From contig NZ_CP051261.1 in the NCBI RefSeq assembly GCF_014236855.1, positions 62,001-126,000 on the forward strand: DNA of 64,000 bases. Reading direction: 5' to 3'. Below the pieces are notes generated by a model. The model ran no database searches and was not told where the DNA came from. It was given only the letters and a program-made list of their open reading frames with translations. How positions within the stretch are numbered: the first letter of the stretch is position 1; every line of letters starts with the position of its first letter. The DNA comes from Xanthomonas sp. SI (lineage in GTDB: Bacteria; Pseudomonadota; Gammaproteobacteria; Xanthomonadales; Xanthomonadaceae). Shown here in pieces: positions 53,539 to 62,192 of the stretch. A program made the position numbers and the translations under genes.

Positions 53539-54390
53539 CTACAGCGCACTCTCCGGCCGCACCTGCAGGGTCGCGGCTTCCGCGGCGCAGTCCTGGGCCG
53601 GCGTCAGGCCCTGCGCGCGCGCGGTGGCGATCTCCTTGCGCGCGCCCTCCAGATCGGCGCGGAACGCCGGGTCGGCATGCAGGCGGGCCACCGTCGCCGC
53701 GCCCATGAAACGACCGGCTAGCACGTCGCTCTGCCAGTGCACGTTGCACACCAGCCGGCTTTCGCCGTAGTTGCGGCCGCGGGCGATCAAGGTGTCGGCG
53801 CGATCGGGCGCGAGCTCGCCGAGGATCAGCGCCCAGGCCCAGCCGATGGCGCTGTGCCCGGAGGGATAGGCGCCACTGTGGCGCAGCCCGTCCTCGTCGT
53901 CCGGGGTGCAGACCGGCTGCTGGTTGAGCATGAACGGCCGCGGCCGCCGGTAGTGGTTCTTGGCCGCCTTGGTGGCGGCGCTGGCGTCGATGCGGCTGCG
54001 TTCCAGCAAGGTGTACAGGTGCGGGGTGCGCTGCGCATCGATGGACACGCCCAGCGCGCAGGCGAACTGGTCGGCGCCGGCCGGGAAGCTCAGATCGGCG
54101 TCGCGCGCGGCCTGTTGCCAGCGCGCACTGCCGCGCAGCGCCAGCGCCTCGCGGTTCACCGCCTGGTCCAGCGCCTGCCCGGGCGAGCCCTCGGCCGGCG
54201 GTGCCGGCACCAGCTGCAGGCTGGCCGGAATCGCGGCGGGAGCGAGGTAGCCGACCGCCTTGCCCGGCTCGGCCGCGGCCATCGCCTGGTCCGGTGCCGC
54301 CGGCGCACGCGCGGGCGACGTGCTGCAGCCGGCGAGCGCGAGCGCCAGCAGGGCGGCAGAACGGGAACGGAAGGCAGGGGACGCGGGCAT
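53539..54390 (-). CDS. PAP2-type (class A-like) acid phosphatase, lipoprotein
   Basis: 283 aa with lipobox ALAGC. The PAP2/haloperoxidase motif is complete: KNHYRRPRPF (KX6RP), PSGHSAIGWAWA (PSGH) and SRLVCNVHWQSDVLAG (SRX5HX3D). Such enzymes are periplasmic nonspecific phosphatases. The NVHWQSDVLAG segment is characteristic of class A acid phosphatases. The start at 54390 is set by the lipoprotein signal. It is monocistronic. Confidence 0.9.
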   Translation of the reverse strand: MPASPAFRSRSAALLALALAGCSTSPARAPAAPDQAMAAAEPGKAVGYLAPAAIPASLQLVPAPPAEGSPGQALDQAVNREALALRGSARWQQAARDADLSFPAGADQFACALGVSIDAQRTPHLYTLLERSRIDASAATKAAKNHYRRPRPFMLNQQPVCTPDDEDGLRHSGAYPSGHSAIGWAWALILGELAPDRADTLIARGRNYGESRLVCNVHWQSDVLAGRFMGAATVARLHADPAFRADLEGARKEIATARAQGLTPAQDCAAEAATLQVRPESAL

Positions 54391-54588
54391 GCGATCTGGG
54401 GCGGGCGGCGAGGGATCGGCCAGTGTACGGCCGGTGCCGTGGCGCGGCAGGCTGCGATGGCGCGGGTCGGAGGGTGGAGCGGTACTGCCTGCAGCAGTCA
54501 GGCCGATGCGTACAGCGTGCGCGTGAGGCGGTGTTGGACCGGGGACGGCAGCAATCATGCCGAGCGGGCGGCGAACTTGTGAAGCGAC
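54391..54588. other. Upstream region of the phosphatase gene
   Basis: No repeat or confident promoter motif is recognised before the MITE-like element. Confidence 0.3.
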
Positions 54589-54592
54589 TTCA

Positions 54593-54691
54593 GGGCACCT
54601 CTAATAACCTCGATTCCGAGAATTGCACGCTAGGCACATCAATCACTTGCGAACGCTTAGGCCGAGCTCTTTGGGGTCATTAGAGGTGCCC
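54593..54691. mobile_element. 99-bp MITE-like element with TTCA target duplication
   Basis: Terminal inverted repeats GGGCACCTCTAATAACC and GGGCACCTCTAATGACC (from the opposite strand) match at 16 of 17 positions. The element is flanked by direct TTCA (54589-54592 and 54692-54695). It has no coding capacity. Removing it restores a continuous gcgacttcagtcgcgac arm, so it inserted into an existing REP-like palindrome. Confidence 0.75.
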
Positions 54692-54752
54692 TTCAGTCGC
54701 GACGGGCCTTATCGGTAATGCGTCGCGACTGAAGTTGCTCCCACAAAAAGCC
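54692..54752. repeat. Cttcagtcgcgac palindrome interrupted by the MITE
   Basis: cttcagtcgcgac (54691-54703) is the inverse of gtcgcgactgaag (54723-54735), followed by ttgctcccaca. A variant of the 18584 family. Confidence 0.65.
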
Positions 54753-54871
54753 CGCGCCAACCGCAAACACCTGGGCGCATGCTCCAGCGCTTGCCTCCCA
54801 CGGCGAAGCGCAGCAGGCAGGCAGCGGCTGTCGTACTGCGCAGCGGGGTCGCCACGTCCGCGGCGGAGGCC

Positions 54872-55657
54872 TCAGCCCTCGTCGCGCTCCTGCCGCGGCG
54901 GGAAGCGCAACACCACCCCGCGCGGCACCGAGGGCGGTTGCCACAGCACCGGCACCTGCGCCGGCGGAGGCGGCTCCAACTCGTCGTGCAAGGGCACCAG
55001 GGTTTCCTCGTCCTCGTCTTCCCAGCTGTAGCGCTTGCGCGGCGGCAGCGGGTCGCGGTGGCGCAGCAGCAGGGCCGCGACCGCGCCGCCCAGTGCGCCG
55101 CCCAGGTGCGACTGCCAGGACACCCCGGCCTCGTGCGGCAGCACCGTCACCAGCATGCCGCCGTAGAACAGGAACGCGATCATGCTGGCGGCGATCGCGG
55201 CGCGGTCGCGGCGCAGCAGGCCGAGCACGAACACCAGGAACAGCAGGCCGTGGGTGACGCCGCTGGCGCCCAGATGGTGGCTGCCGGGTTCGCCCAGCAG
55301 CCACGCGCCCAGGCCCGAGCCCAGCCACAGCAGCGGGAGCGCGGCCAGGGTGGCGCGCGGGTACACGCTGCCGGCCAGCGTGCCCAGGATCAGCAGCGCG
55401 CCGGCATTGGCGGCCAGGTGTTCCAGCGACCCGTGCAGCAAGGGCGCGGTCAGCAGCCCGAGCAGGCCGCTGGCCTGCTGCGGCCCCACCGACCACGGCC
55501 GCCAGTCGAACAGGCCCTGGCTGGCGAACATCGCCACCAGCACCGCGATCAGCGCCAGGCTGGCGTTGAAGGCGCGCAGGATCCGGGCCCGGTCGAAGCG
55601 GTCCTGCGCCTGCGCATCGTCGGCAGGCGGGGACGGGGAGAGCGGAGAAGTGTCCAT
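54872..55657 (-). CDS. Rhomboid-family intramembrane serine protease
   Basis: 261 aa with six membrane segments. Rhomboid features: HGSLEHLAANAGALLILG (loop-1 and HxxxN region), LGASGVTHG with the catalytic Ser in GASG, and the His in SWQSHLGGALGG. The C-terminal 60 residues are an acidic, Pro-rich cytoplasmic tail (YSWEDEDEETLVPL). It cleaves membrane proteins within the bilayer; the substrate is unknown. The ATG at 55657 is preferred over 55687. Confidence 0.85.
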   Translation of the reverse strand: MDTSPLSPSPPADDAQAQDRFDRARILRAFNASLALIAVLVAMFASQGLFDWRPWSVGPQQASGLLGLLTAPLLHGSLEHLAANAGALLILGTLAGSVYPRATLAALPLLWLGSGLGAWLLGEPGSHHLGASGVTHGLLFLVFVLGLLRRDRAAIAASMIAFLFYGGMLVTVLPHEAGVSWQSHLGGALGGAVAALLLRHRDPLPPRKRYSWEDEDEETLVPLHDELEPPPPAQVPVLWQPPSVPRGVVLRFPPRQERDEG

Positions 55658-55753
55658 GATCCCTGGATGGCGGCGCCCATCGCCCAAGGCAAGGCGCCGC
55701 CGGTGGGAGGGACTGGCCGCGGCCGCGGGACAATCCCGCGGCCGCGGCGCGCC

Positions 55754-56707
55754 TCAGTGCGCCGGCTTGGCCGGGCGCAGCAGGCTCAGCGCCACCGTCG
55801 CGCCGATGATCAGCGCCACCGCCAGCAGCGAGACCAGTACCGGGATCTTGTATAGGTCGATGATCAGCATCTTGGTGCCGATGAACACCAGCACGATCGC
55901 CAGCCCGTACGGCAGCAGGTGGAAGCGGTCGGCCATGCCCGCCAGCAGGAAGAACATCGCGCGCAGGCCCAGCACCGCGAACACGTTGGAGGTCAGCACC
56001 AGGAACGGATCGGTGGTGATCGCGAAGATCGCCGGGATGCTGTCCACCGCGAAGATCACGTCGGTGATGGCGATCAGCATCAGCACCGCGAACAGCGGCG
56101 TGTACCAGCGCTTGCCTTCCTGGGTCACGCTCAGCGCGTTGCCGTGGTACTGCGGGGTCAGGCGCAGGTGCTTGCGCATGAAGCGCAGCACCGGGTTGGC
56201 TTCCAGGTCCGGCTCCTTGCCCGCCGAGAACCACATCTTGATGCCGGTCAGCAGCAGGAACGCGCCGAACACGTACAGCAGCCAGTGGAACTTGGTCAGC
56301 AGCACCGAGCCGGCGAAGATCATGATCGCGCGCAGCACGATCGCGCCGAGCACGCCGATCACCAGCACGCGCTGGCGCTGCTCCTCCGGCACCGCGAAGT
56401 AGCTCATGATCATCAGGAACACGAAGATGTTGTCGACCGCCAGCGACTTCTCCACCAGGTAGCCGGTCAGGAACTCCAGTCCGTACTGGTTGCCGGTGGC
56501 CACGTCGATGGTCTCGCGCAGGTACCACCACAGGCCGGCATTGAACGCCAGCGCCAGCCCGATCCAGCCCAGGCTCCACCACAGCGCTTCCTTGAAGGTG
56601 ACCTTGTGCGGACCGCCGTGGCGCATCAGCACCAGATCCGCCAGCAGCGCGGCGATCACCACGATCGCGAAACCGCTCCACAACCACACGTTGCCTATCG
56701 TTTGCAT
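55754..56707 (-). CDS. TerC/Alx-family membrane protein, probable manganese exporter
   Basis: 317 aa with eight to nine membrane helices. TerC motifs: LEFLTGYLVEKSLAVDNIFVFLMI with the acidic metal-site residues, and its inverted-repeat partner LIAITDVIFAVDSIPAIFAIT. Alx/MntP-class proteins of this type export Mn2+ and are induced through a yybP-ykoY riboswitch, which is visible in the leader here. The pairing supports a manganese role. Confidence 0.92.
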   Translation of the reverse strand: MQTIGNVWLWSGFAIVVIAALLADLVLMRHGGPHKVTFKEALWWSLGWIGLALAFNAGLWWYLRETIDVATGNQYGLEFLTGYLVEKSLAVDNIFVFLMIMSYFAVPEEQRQRVLVIGVLGAIVLRAIMIFAGSVLLTKFHWLLYVFGAFLLLTGIKMWFSAGKEPDLEANPVLRFMRKHLRLTPQYHGNALSVTQEGKRWYTPLFAVLMLIAITDVIFAVDSIPAIFAITTDPFLVLTSNVFAVLGLRAMFFLLAGMADRFHLLPYGLAIVLVFIGTKMLIIDLYKIPVLVSLLAVALIIGATVALSLLRPAKPAH

Positions 56708-56787
56708 GGGGAATTCCCGTCAGTGAAGGTTGAACCTCGGGCCGCGGCGGCGAGGCGTCCTGGACGGAAACGATGGGGTTCGTTCCA

Positions 56788-56901
56788 GGGAATGCCTTCG
56801 CCACTGCGGCGAAGGTCTCGCTCGCAGCCGATGGTCTGGCTGCCGTTGCACCGGAGCCTGCTGGCTCGAATTGACGGCGACAACGTTGGGAGCTACTCCC
56901 C
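56788..56901 (-). promoter_or_regulatory. yybP-ykoY-like manganese riboswitch upstream of terC
   Basis: On the minus strand the leader begins with the conserved GGGGAGTAGC (56901-56892). It contains a paired central region, then GCGAGCGAGACC and an accttcgcc/ggcgaaggc hairpin ending near GGCATTCCC (56796-56788). These features and the position, about 80 nt before a TerC gene, fit the yybP-ykoY element. The limits are approximate. Confidence 0.65.
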
Positions 56902-56950
56902 TTCTGCGCCCATTCTTGCGGCTGGCGGCGGTGGCGTCAATCGGGGCGGA

Positions 56951-56956
56951 TACAAT
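56951..56956 (+). promoter_or_regulatory. -10 box of the methyltransferase gene
   Basis: TACAAT at 56951-56956 overlaps an in-frame ATG (56955), which makes that ATG an unlikely start and favours 56964. Confidence 0.45.
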
Positions 56957-56963
56957 GGCGTTC

Positions 56964-58145
56964 ATGAATACTCCCCTGCCCGTAGTCCGCCTCAAGAACG
57001 CCTGGCGCTCCAGCCATCCGTGGATCTTCCAGAAACTGGTCGAAAAACCCGCCGCCAAGCCCAAGCCGGGCAGCCTCGTCGATGTGGTCGGGGTGGACGG
57101 GGAGTGGATCGGGCGCGGTTTCTACAACGGCCATTCGCGCATCGCCGTGCGCATCCTCGAGATCGATCGCGAGGTGCCGGTCGACGAAGCCTGGTTCGCC
57201 GGCAAGATCGCCGAGGCGGTGTCGCTGCGCCGCGACGTGCTCAAGCTGGACGCGGTGTCCGACGCCTGGCGCGTGGTGCATGCCGAAGGCGACGGCCTGT
57301 CCGGGCTGGTGGTGGACCGCTATGGCGATCTGCTGGTGGTGGAGTTCTTCAGCGCCGGCATGTTCCGCTACCGCGACTGGATCTACGCCGCGCTGCGTAC
57401 CCAGTTCCCCGGCGCGCGCTTCTACAGCTTCGCCGAAGAGCACGTGCAGAAGCAGGAGAGCTTCGACTATCGCCCGGTGTCCAGCAGCGGCGAGCGCCCG
57501 GAGCCGGCGATCATCAGCGAATACGGCGTGCGTTTCCGCGCCGATCCGGCCGGCGCGCACAAGACCGGCTTCTTCGCCGATCAGCGCGAGAACCGGCAGT
57601 GGCTGAGCCAGCAGGTGGCCGGCAAGCGCGTGCTCGACCTGTGCTGCAACACCGGCGGCTTCGCCGTCTACGCCAAGGTGCGCGGCGCCGAGGAGGTGGT
57701 CGGCGTGGACATCGACGAGGATGTGATCGAGATCGCCAAGGGCAATGCCAAGCTCAACGACGTGCGGCTCAAGTTCGTGCAGGCCGACATCTTCCCGTAC
57801 CTGCGCGATGCCGCGGTGCGCGGCGACCGCTACGACGTGGTGATCCTGGACCCGGCCAAGATGACCCGCGACCGCGACCAGGTGATCCCGGCGCTGAAGA
57901 AATACCTGGACATGAACAAGTTGGCGTTGGGCGTGGTCGCGCCCGGCGGCCTGTTCGCCACGTTCTCCTGCACCGGCCTGGTCGCCGAGCAGGAGTTCCT
58001 GGATATGCTGCGCCGCGCCGCGTATTTCTCCGGCCGCACGATCCAGATCCTGAAGGTGGCCGGCGCCGGCGCCGATCACCCGTTCATGGCCCACGTGCAG
58101 GAATCGCGTTATCTGAAAGCGGTGTTCTGCCGCGTGCTGAACTGA
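56964..58145 (+). CDS. Class I SAM-dependent rRNA methyltransferase (RlmI-like)
   Basis: 393 aa. An N-terminal PUA-like domain (VRLKNAWRSSHPWIFQKLVEK...GEWIGRGFYNGHSRIAVRIL) is followed by an EEHVQKQESFDY linker. The Rossmann methyltransferase core has VLDLCCNTGGFAVYAK (motif I), VVGVDIDEDVIEIAKGN, VILDPAKMTRD (motif IV) and FSCTGLVAEQEF with a cysteine, as in m5C RlmI enzymes. It probably methylates 23S rRNA. The start at 56964 is chosen over 56955. Confidence 0.88.
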   Translation: MNTPLPVVRLKNAWRSSHPWIFQKLVEKPAAKPKPGSLVDVVGVDGEWIGRGFYNGHSRIAVRILEIDREVPVDEAWFAGKIAEAVSLRRDVLKLDAVSDAWRVVHAEGDGLSGLVVDRYGDLLVVEFFSAGMFRYRDWIYAALRTQFPGARFYSFAEEHVQKQESFDYRPVSSSGERPEPAIISEYGVRFRADPAGAHKTGFFADQRENRQWLSQQVAGKRVLDLCCNTGGFAVYAKVRGAEEVVGVDIDEDVIEIAKGNAKLNDVRLKFVQADIFPYLRDAAVRGDRYDVVILDPAKMTRDRDQVIPALKKYLDMNKLALGVVAPGGLFATFSCTGLVAEQEFLDMLRRAAYFSGRTIQILKVAGAGADHPFMAHVQESRYLKAVFCRVLN

Positions 58146-58440
58146 GCCGCCGCGGCGCGCCGGCGCTGGCCGCGCGCCGCGAGATCGCGTTACCACGGAC
58201 ACGCCGGGCGGGCTGCCGACGCCGCGCTGGCGCTGCTGCGGGCTGACCAGCGCCCGCACAGTCGCGTGCGCCGGGTCGGCCACGTATTCATGCCACTGCG
58301 CTTACCGCAGTGCATCGCATCCATCACGTCATCCCGCTTCGGCGACGCGCTGCAAGCACACGCCTGCGGCGCGCATCAACATGCGCAACGGCAACGGCGT
58401 TCGTCCATCGCACACCGCGCGAATTGCGCAACGTCGACAC

Positions 58441-58454
58441 TGATAACGCTTACA
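58441..58454. promoter_or_regulatory. LacI-type half-symmetric operator candidate
   Basis: TGATAACGCTTACA shares the TGrTAnCGCTnnCA frame with the perfect palindrome 110 bp downstream. Confidence 0.4.
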
Positions 58455-58550
58455 TCGTGGTCTGCATCCCAGCGGATGTACGCATAACGTAGCTTTGTTG
58501 CGCCGCACGGTGACAAACGCCGGCACACGGGATTAGGTTTGCGCCGTCGG

Positions 58551-58566
58551 GTGATAGCGCTATCAC
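58551..58566. promoter_or_regulatory. Perfect 16-bp palindromic operator candidate
   Basis: GTGATAGCGCTATCAC is fully symmetric and centred on GC. From memory the Xanthomonas xyl-box (TGGTAGCGCTAACA) has the same frame, so a LacI-family repressor of carbohydrate uptake is the likely ligand. Confidence 0.6.
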
Positions 58567-58887
58567 TCTCGGCCAGGTGCCGGGAAATGCGGTTGTCGCG
58601 TCACCCGCCGCGGCGCCAGCGCCGCACGGCTTTCGATTCGGGTTCGCGTATCGGCATTCGCTGTAGCGGGCGGCTTGGTCAGCGTCTGGGTTGGAAACGG
58701 GTGTGCGATGGCACCCGGCGCCCTTCGGGGGAAGGCGCGATCCATCCATCGATCGAGAAGTAGGGGATCACATGCAGGCATGCAGCGATGCGTGTCACGT
58801 ACCAGGGACCGCTTCGACGTCGGCATTCGCCGCGTCGTACGCCGCAGACGGCGTTGCCCGTCCGACTCCAGCACCGAGGACATTCTG

Positions 58888-61800
58888 ATGCGTCAGCAGT
58901 TGAAGAAGTTCCGCTCCAAGGCCATGTTCACCTTCGTCGGCGGGGTGCTGGTGATCAATCCGGCGTTCGCCCAGCAGGCGCCGCAGACCCAGGCGCAGAC
59001 CCAGACCAGCCAGCAGCAGTCCTCTGCCGACGCGACCACGCTGGACACGGTCAGCGTCACCGGCATCCGCAACAGCCTCAACCAGTCGATGGGGATCAAG
59101 CGCGACAACGCCGGCGTGGTCGATGCGATCAGCGCCGAGGACATCGGCAAGTTTCCCGACACCAACCTGGCCGAGTCGCTGCAGCGCATCACCGGCATCT
59201 CGATCGAGCGCCGCGACGGCGAAGGCGCGCAGGTCACCGCGCGCGGCTTCGGCCCGCAGTTCAATGCGGTCACCCTCAACGGCCGGGTGATTCCCGGCGC
59301 CGACGCGTTCGGCGCGCCGGGCGCGGTCCCGATCGGCGGCGTGGACGGCGGCACCCGCGCGTTCAACTTCGCCCAGCTCGCCTCCGAGGCGATCACCGGC
59401 CTGGAGGTGTACAAGACCAGCCGCGCCAATGCGCCCAGCGGCGGCATCGGCGCCACCATCAACATCGTCACCGACCGTCCATTCAACCACACCGGCCTGG
59501 TCGCCAGCGCCGGCGCCAAGGCCGCGTACGACGACTCGCAGCCGTTCGACAACAAGGTCACGCCGGAAGTGTCCGGCATCTTCAGCTACACCAACCCGGA
59601 CAAGACCTGGGGCATCGGCCTGAGCGGCAGCTACCAGAAGCGCCGCGGCGGTTCGGTGCAGGCGACCGAGAACGGCTGGAACATCCAGCGCTGGACCGGG
59701 ACCGATCCGGCGCTGCGCCCGGACGCCAACGTGCAGAACGCGCCGGCGATCGGCCAGCTCTACGGCATGCCCAACGACCTGCGCTACGCCTTCGCCGATT
59801 TCGAACGCGAGCGGCTCAACGGCCAGGCGGTGGTGCAGTTCGCGCCGACCGACAGCCTGACCCTGACCCTGGACTACACCTACTCGAGCAACGAGATCCG
59901 CGAGGACCGCGGCGAGCAGGGCATCTGGCTGCAGCGCGCCAACAGCTTCACCGACCTGGTGTTCGACACCGGGCAGGCGGTGGCCACGCCGGTGTACCTG
60001 CGCGACGTGCCCAACGGCGCCAAGGACTTCGGCATGGAGCAGCAGCGCAACATGCAGAAGTACAAGCTCGGCTCGCTGGGCTTCAATGCCGACTGGCAGG
60101 CCACCGACCGCCTGCGCCTGACCTTCGATGCGCACAACTCCAAGACCCAGAGCCTGCCCAACGATCCGGTCACCGGCGGCAGCGCCACCTATTTCAGCTA
60201 TGCCGGCACCAACAACTGCACCACTGGCACGCAATGCGGCGGCCAGTGGGCGCAGGAACTGTTCTTCAACAACGGCCTGCCGATCGGTGCGCGCACCTGG
60301 TACCCGACTGCGGCCGATTCGGTCGCCGGGACCAACGGCCTGGTCAACCAGGACTTCTCCCCGGCCGAAATCGGCTCGCAGGTGCTGCGCATCTATTACC
60401 AGAGCCAGGTGACGGAGGTGAAGGAAGGGCGCGTCGACGGCCAGTTCGACTTCGACAACGGCCGCTTCCAGTTCGGCGTGGACAGCGCCAAGACCACGAT
60501 GCACCGGCGCATCAGCGACACCAACTCGACGCTGGGCGACTGGAGCGTGGCCAATGCCGGCAACGAGCCGGGCATGATCGATCTGCTGCAGCCGGTCAGC
60601 ATCACCGGTATGTTCAACGACTTCAACGCCTCCGGCGCCGCGCCGAATGCCTGGCGCGGCAACGCCGACCAGTTGGCGCAATGGGCGAGCAGCGCGTACG
60701 GCGCGACCACGCGCTACAACCCGCAGTTCAGTTCCGACAACCAGGTCGAGGAGAAGACCCGCGCCGCCTACATGCAGCTGGAGTTCGACGGCGAGCTCGG
60801 CGGCATGACCACCAATACCCGCATCGGCGTGCGCTACGAGAAGACCGACGTGGTCTCCACCTCGCAGGTGGCGCTGCCGACCGCGCTGGAATGGCAGGCC
60901 AACAACGATTTCCGGCTGCTGCGCTCCGCCGAACTGCAACCATTCAGCGAAAAGCACAGCTACAGCCACGTCCTGCCGAACCTGGATTTCAGCATCAACC
61001 TCACCGATGCGCTGAAAGCCAGGGCGTCGTTCGGGCAGAGCATCGCGCGCGCGCCGTACACCAACCTGATCGCCGGGCCGACCCCGGGCACGCCGTCCGG
61101 CTCGATCCTGGTCAACCCCTCCACGCGCGCGGACGGCTCTTCGGAGAACCCGAGCCTGGATCCGCTGGAATCGAACAACCTGGACCTGGCGCTGGAGTGG
61201 TACTTCGCCGACGCCAGCTACGTGTCGCTGACGTTCTGGGACAAGCGCGTGTCCAACTTCATCGGCACCAGCGTCACCCGCGAAAACCTTTACGGCTTGC
61301 GCGATCCCACCTCCGGACCGGACGCGCAAGCGGCGCTGGCGTTCTTGCAGAGTGCGGCCTGCGCGGCGCAGGTCGGTGCCGCCGGCAACGACGTGGCGGG
61401 GGCCTGTTCGGCCAACGACACCTCGCTGTTCTCGGCGGTGGCGATGCTGCGCAACGCCGCGGCCACCGGTGGGCTGGGCGCCTACAACGGCAGCTCGGCG
61501 CAGACCCTGGCGCTGGAAAACGCCTACGACCTGGTCGGGGAGGCGGACGATCCGCTGTACGAGTTCGACGTGTCGCGCCCGATCAACCAGAACAAGGCCA
61601 AGATCCACGGCTGGGAACTCGGTGGTCAGTACTTCCTGGGCGATACCGGCCTCGGCGTCTACGCCAACTACACCATCGTCAAGGGCGACGTCGGCTTCGA
61701 CAACACGGTGCTGGACCGCGACCAGTTCGCGCTGCTCGGCCTCAGCGACACCGCCAACGTCATGCTGATGTACGAGAAGTACGGCTGGAGCGCGCGCCTG

Positions 61801-62055
61801 GCCTGGAACTGGCGCGACGAATACCTGATCGCGGCCAACCAGAACGGGGCCAGCCGCAATCCGTACTACGTCGAGCCGTACCAGCAGCTGGACCTGAGCG
61901 TGAGCTACGCCATCACCGACAACCTGTCGATCGGCTTCGAAGCGATCAACCTCACCAGCGAGGACGTGCGCTGGCACGGGCGCTCGGAGAAGCAGGTGAT
62001 CAAGGTGATCGACCAGAGTCCGCGCTACACCCTGGGCGTGCGCTACAACTTCTGA
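58888..62055 (+). CDS. TonB-dependent receptor, Xanthomonas-Caulobacter type
   Basis: 1055 aa. Signal peptide ending NPAFAQ, a Gln/Thr-rich spacer, TonB box LDTVSVTGIRNSLNQS, and the TIGR01782 plug signature SAEDIGKFPDTNLAESLQRITGISIERRDGEGAQVTARGFG. The barrel ends in YTLGVRYNF with terminal Phe. This class imports oligosaccharides and related plant compounds. It heads an apparent operon with SapC and a JmjC-like cupin protein and is preceded by LacI-type operators, so induction by a sugar is likely. The substrate cannot be named. Confidence 0.92.
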   Translation: MRQQLKKFRSKAMFTFVGGVLVINPAFAQQAPQTQAQTQTSQQQSSADATTLDTVSVTGIRNSLNQSMGIKRDNAGVVDAISAEDIGKFPDTNLAESLQRITGISIERRDGEGAQVTARGFGPQFNAVTLNGRVIPGADAFGAPGAVPIGGVDGGTRAFNFAQLASEAITGLEVYKTSRANAPSGGIGATINIVTDRPFNHTGLVASAGAKAAYDDSQPFDNKVTPEVSGIFSYTNPDKTWGIGLSGSYQKRRGGSVQATENGWNIQRWTGTDPALRPDANVQNAPAIGQLYGMPNDLRYAFADFERERLNGQAVVQFAPTDSLTLTLDYTYSSNEIREDRGEQGIWLQRANSFTDLVFDTGQAVATPVYLRDVPNGAKDFGMEQQRNMQKYKLGSLGFNADWQATDRLRLTFDAHNSKTQSLPNDPVTGGSATYFSYAGTNNCTTGTQCGGQWAQELFFNNGLPIGARTWYPTAADSVAGTNGLVNQDFSPAEIGSQVLRIYYQSQVTEVKEGRVDGQFDFDNGRFQFGVDSAKTTMHRRISDTNSTLGDWSVANAGNEPGMIDLLQPVSITGMFNDFNASGAAPNAWRGNADQLAQWASSAYGATTRYNPQFSSDNQVEEKTRAAYMQLEFDGELGGMTTNTRIGVRYEKTDVVSTSQVALPTALEWQANNDFRLLRSAELQPFSEKHSYSHVLPNLDFSINLTDALKARASFGQSIARAPYTNLIAGPTPGTPSGSILVNPSTRADGSSENPSLDPLESNNLDLALEWYFADASYVSLTFWDKRVSNFIGTSVTRENLYGLRDPTSGPDAQAALAFLQSAACAAQVGAAGNDVAGACSANDTSLFSAVAMLRNAAATGGLGAYNGSSAQTLALENAYDLVGEADDPLYEFDVSRPINQNKAKIHGWELGGQYFLGDTGLGVYANYTIVKGDVGFDNTVLDRDQFALLGLSDTANVMLMYEKYGWSARLAWNWRDEYLIAANQNGASRNPYYVEPYQQLDLSVSYAITDNLSIGFEAINLTSEDVRWHGRSEKQVIKVIDQSPRYTLGVRYNF

Positions 62056-62192
62056 GCCCGGCAGGCCGCGCGCGGCGATGGCCGCGTGCGGCAACGGCGC
62101 CCACGCCGCAGCGCGTCTTGCGGGCGCGGCGCTTTGCTGCAATGGTCGCGTGGCGCCCCACCCAGTTCCGCCACCGATCCGCTGGAGTCCAG

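Larger units (their letters stand above)
58146..58887. other. 742-bp non-coding region before the TonB receptor
   Basis: A GC-rich hairpin region just after 58145 may end the methyltransferase transcript. Further on it holds two LacI-type operator-like sequences (reported separately). No coding signal was found between 58200 and 58887. Confidence 0.5.

Noticed and set aside
58795..62142. 1115-aa minus-strand frame antisense to the large TonB receptor
   Set aside because: Same explanation; the composition is repetitive and the plus-strand receptor is unmistakable.
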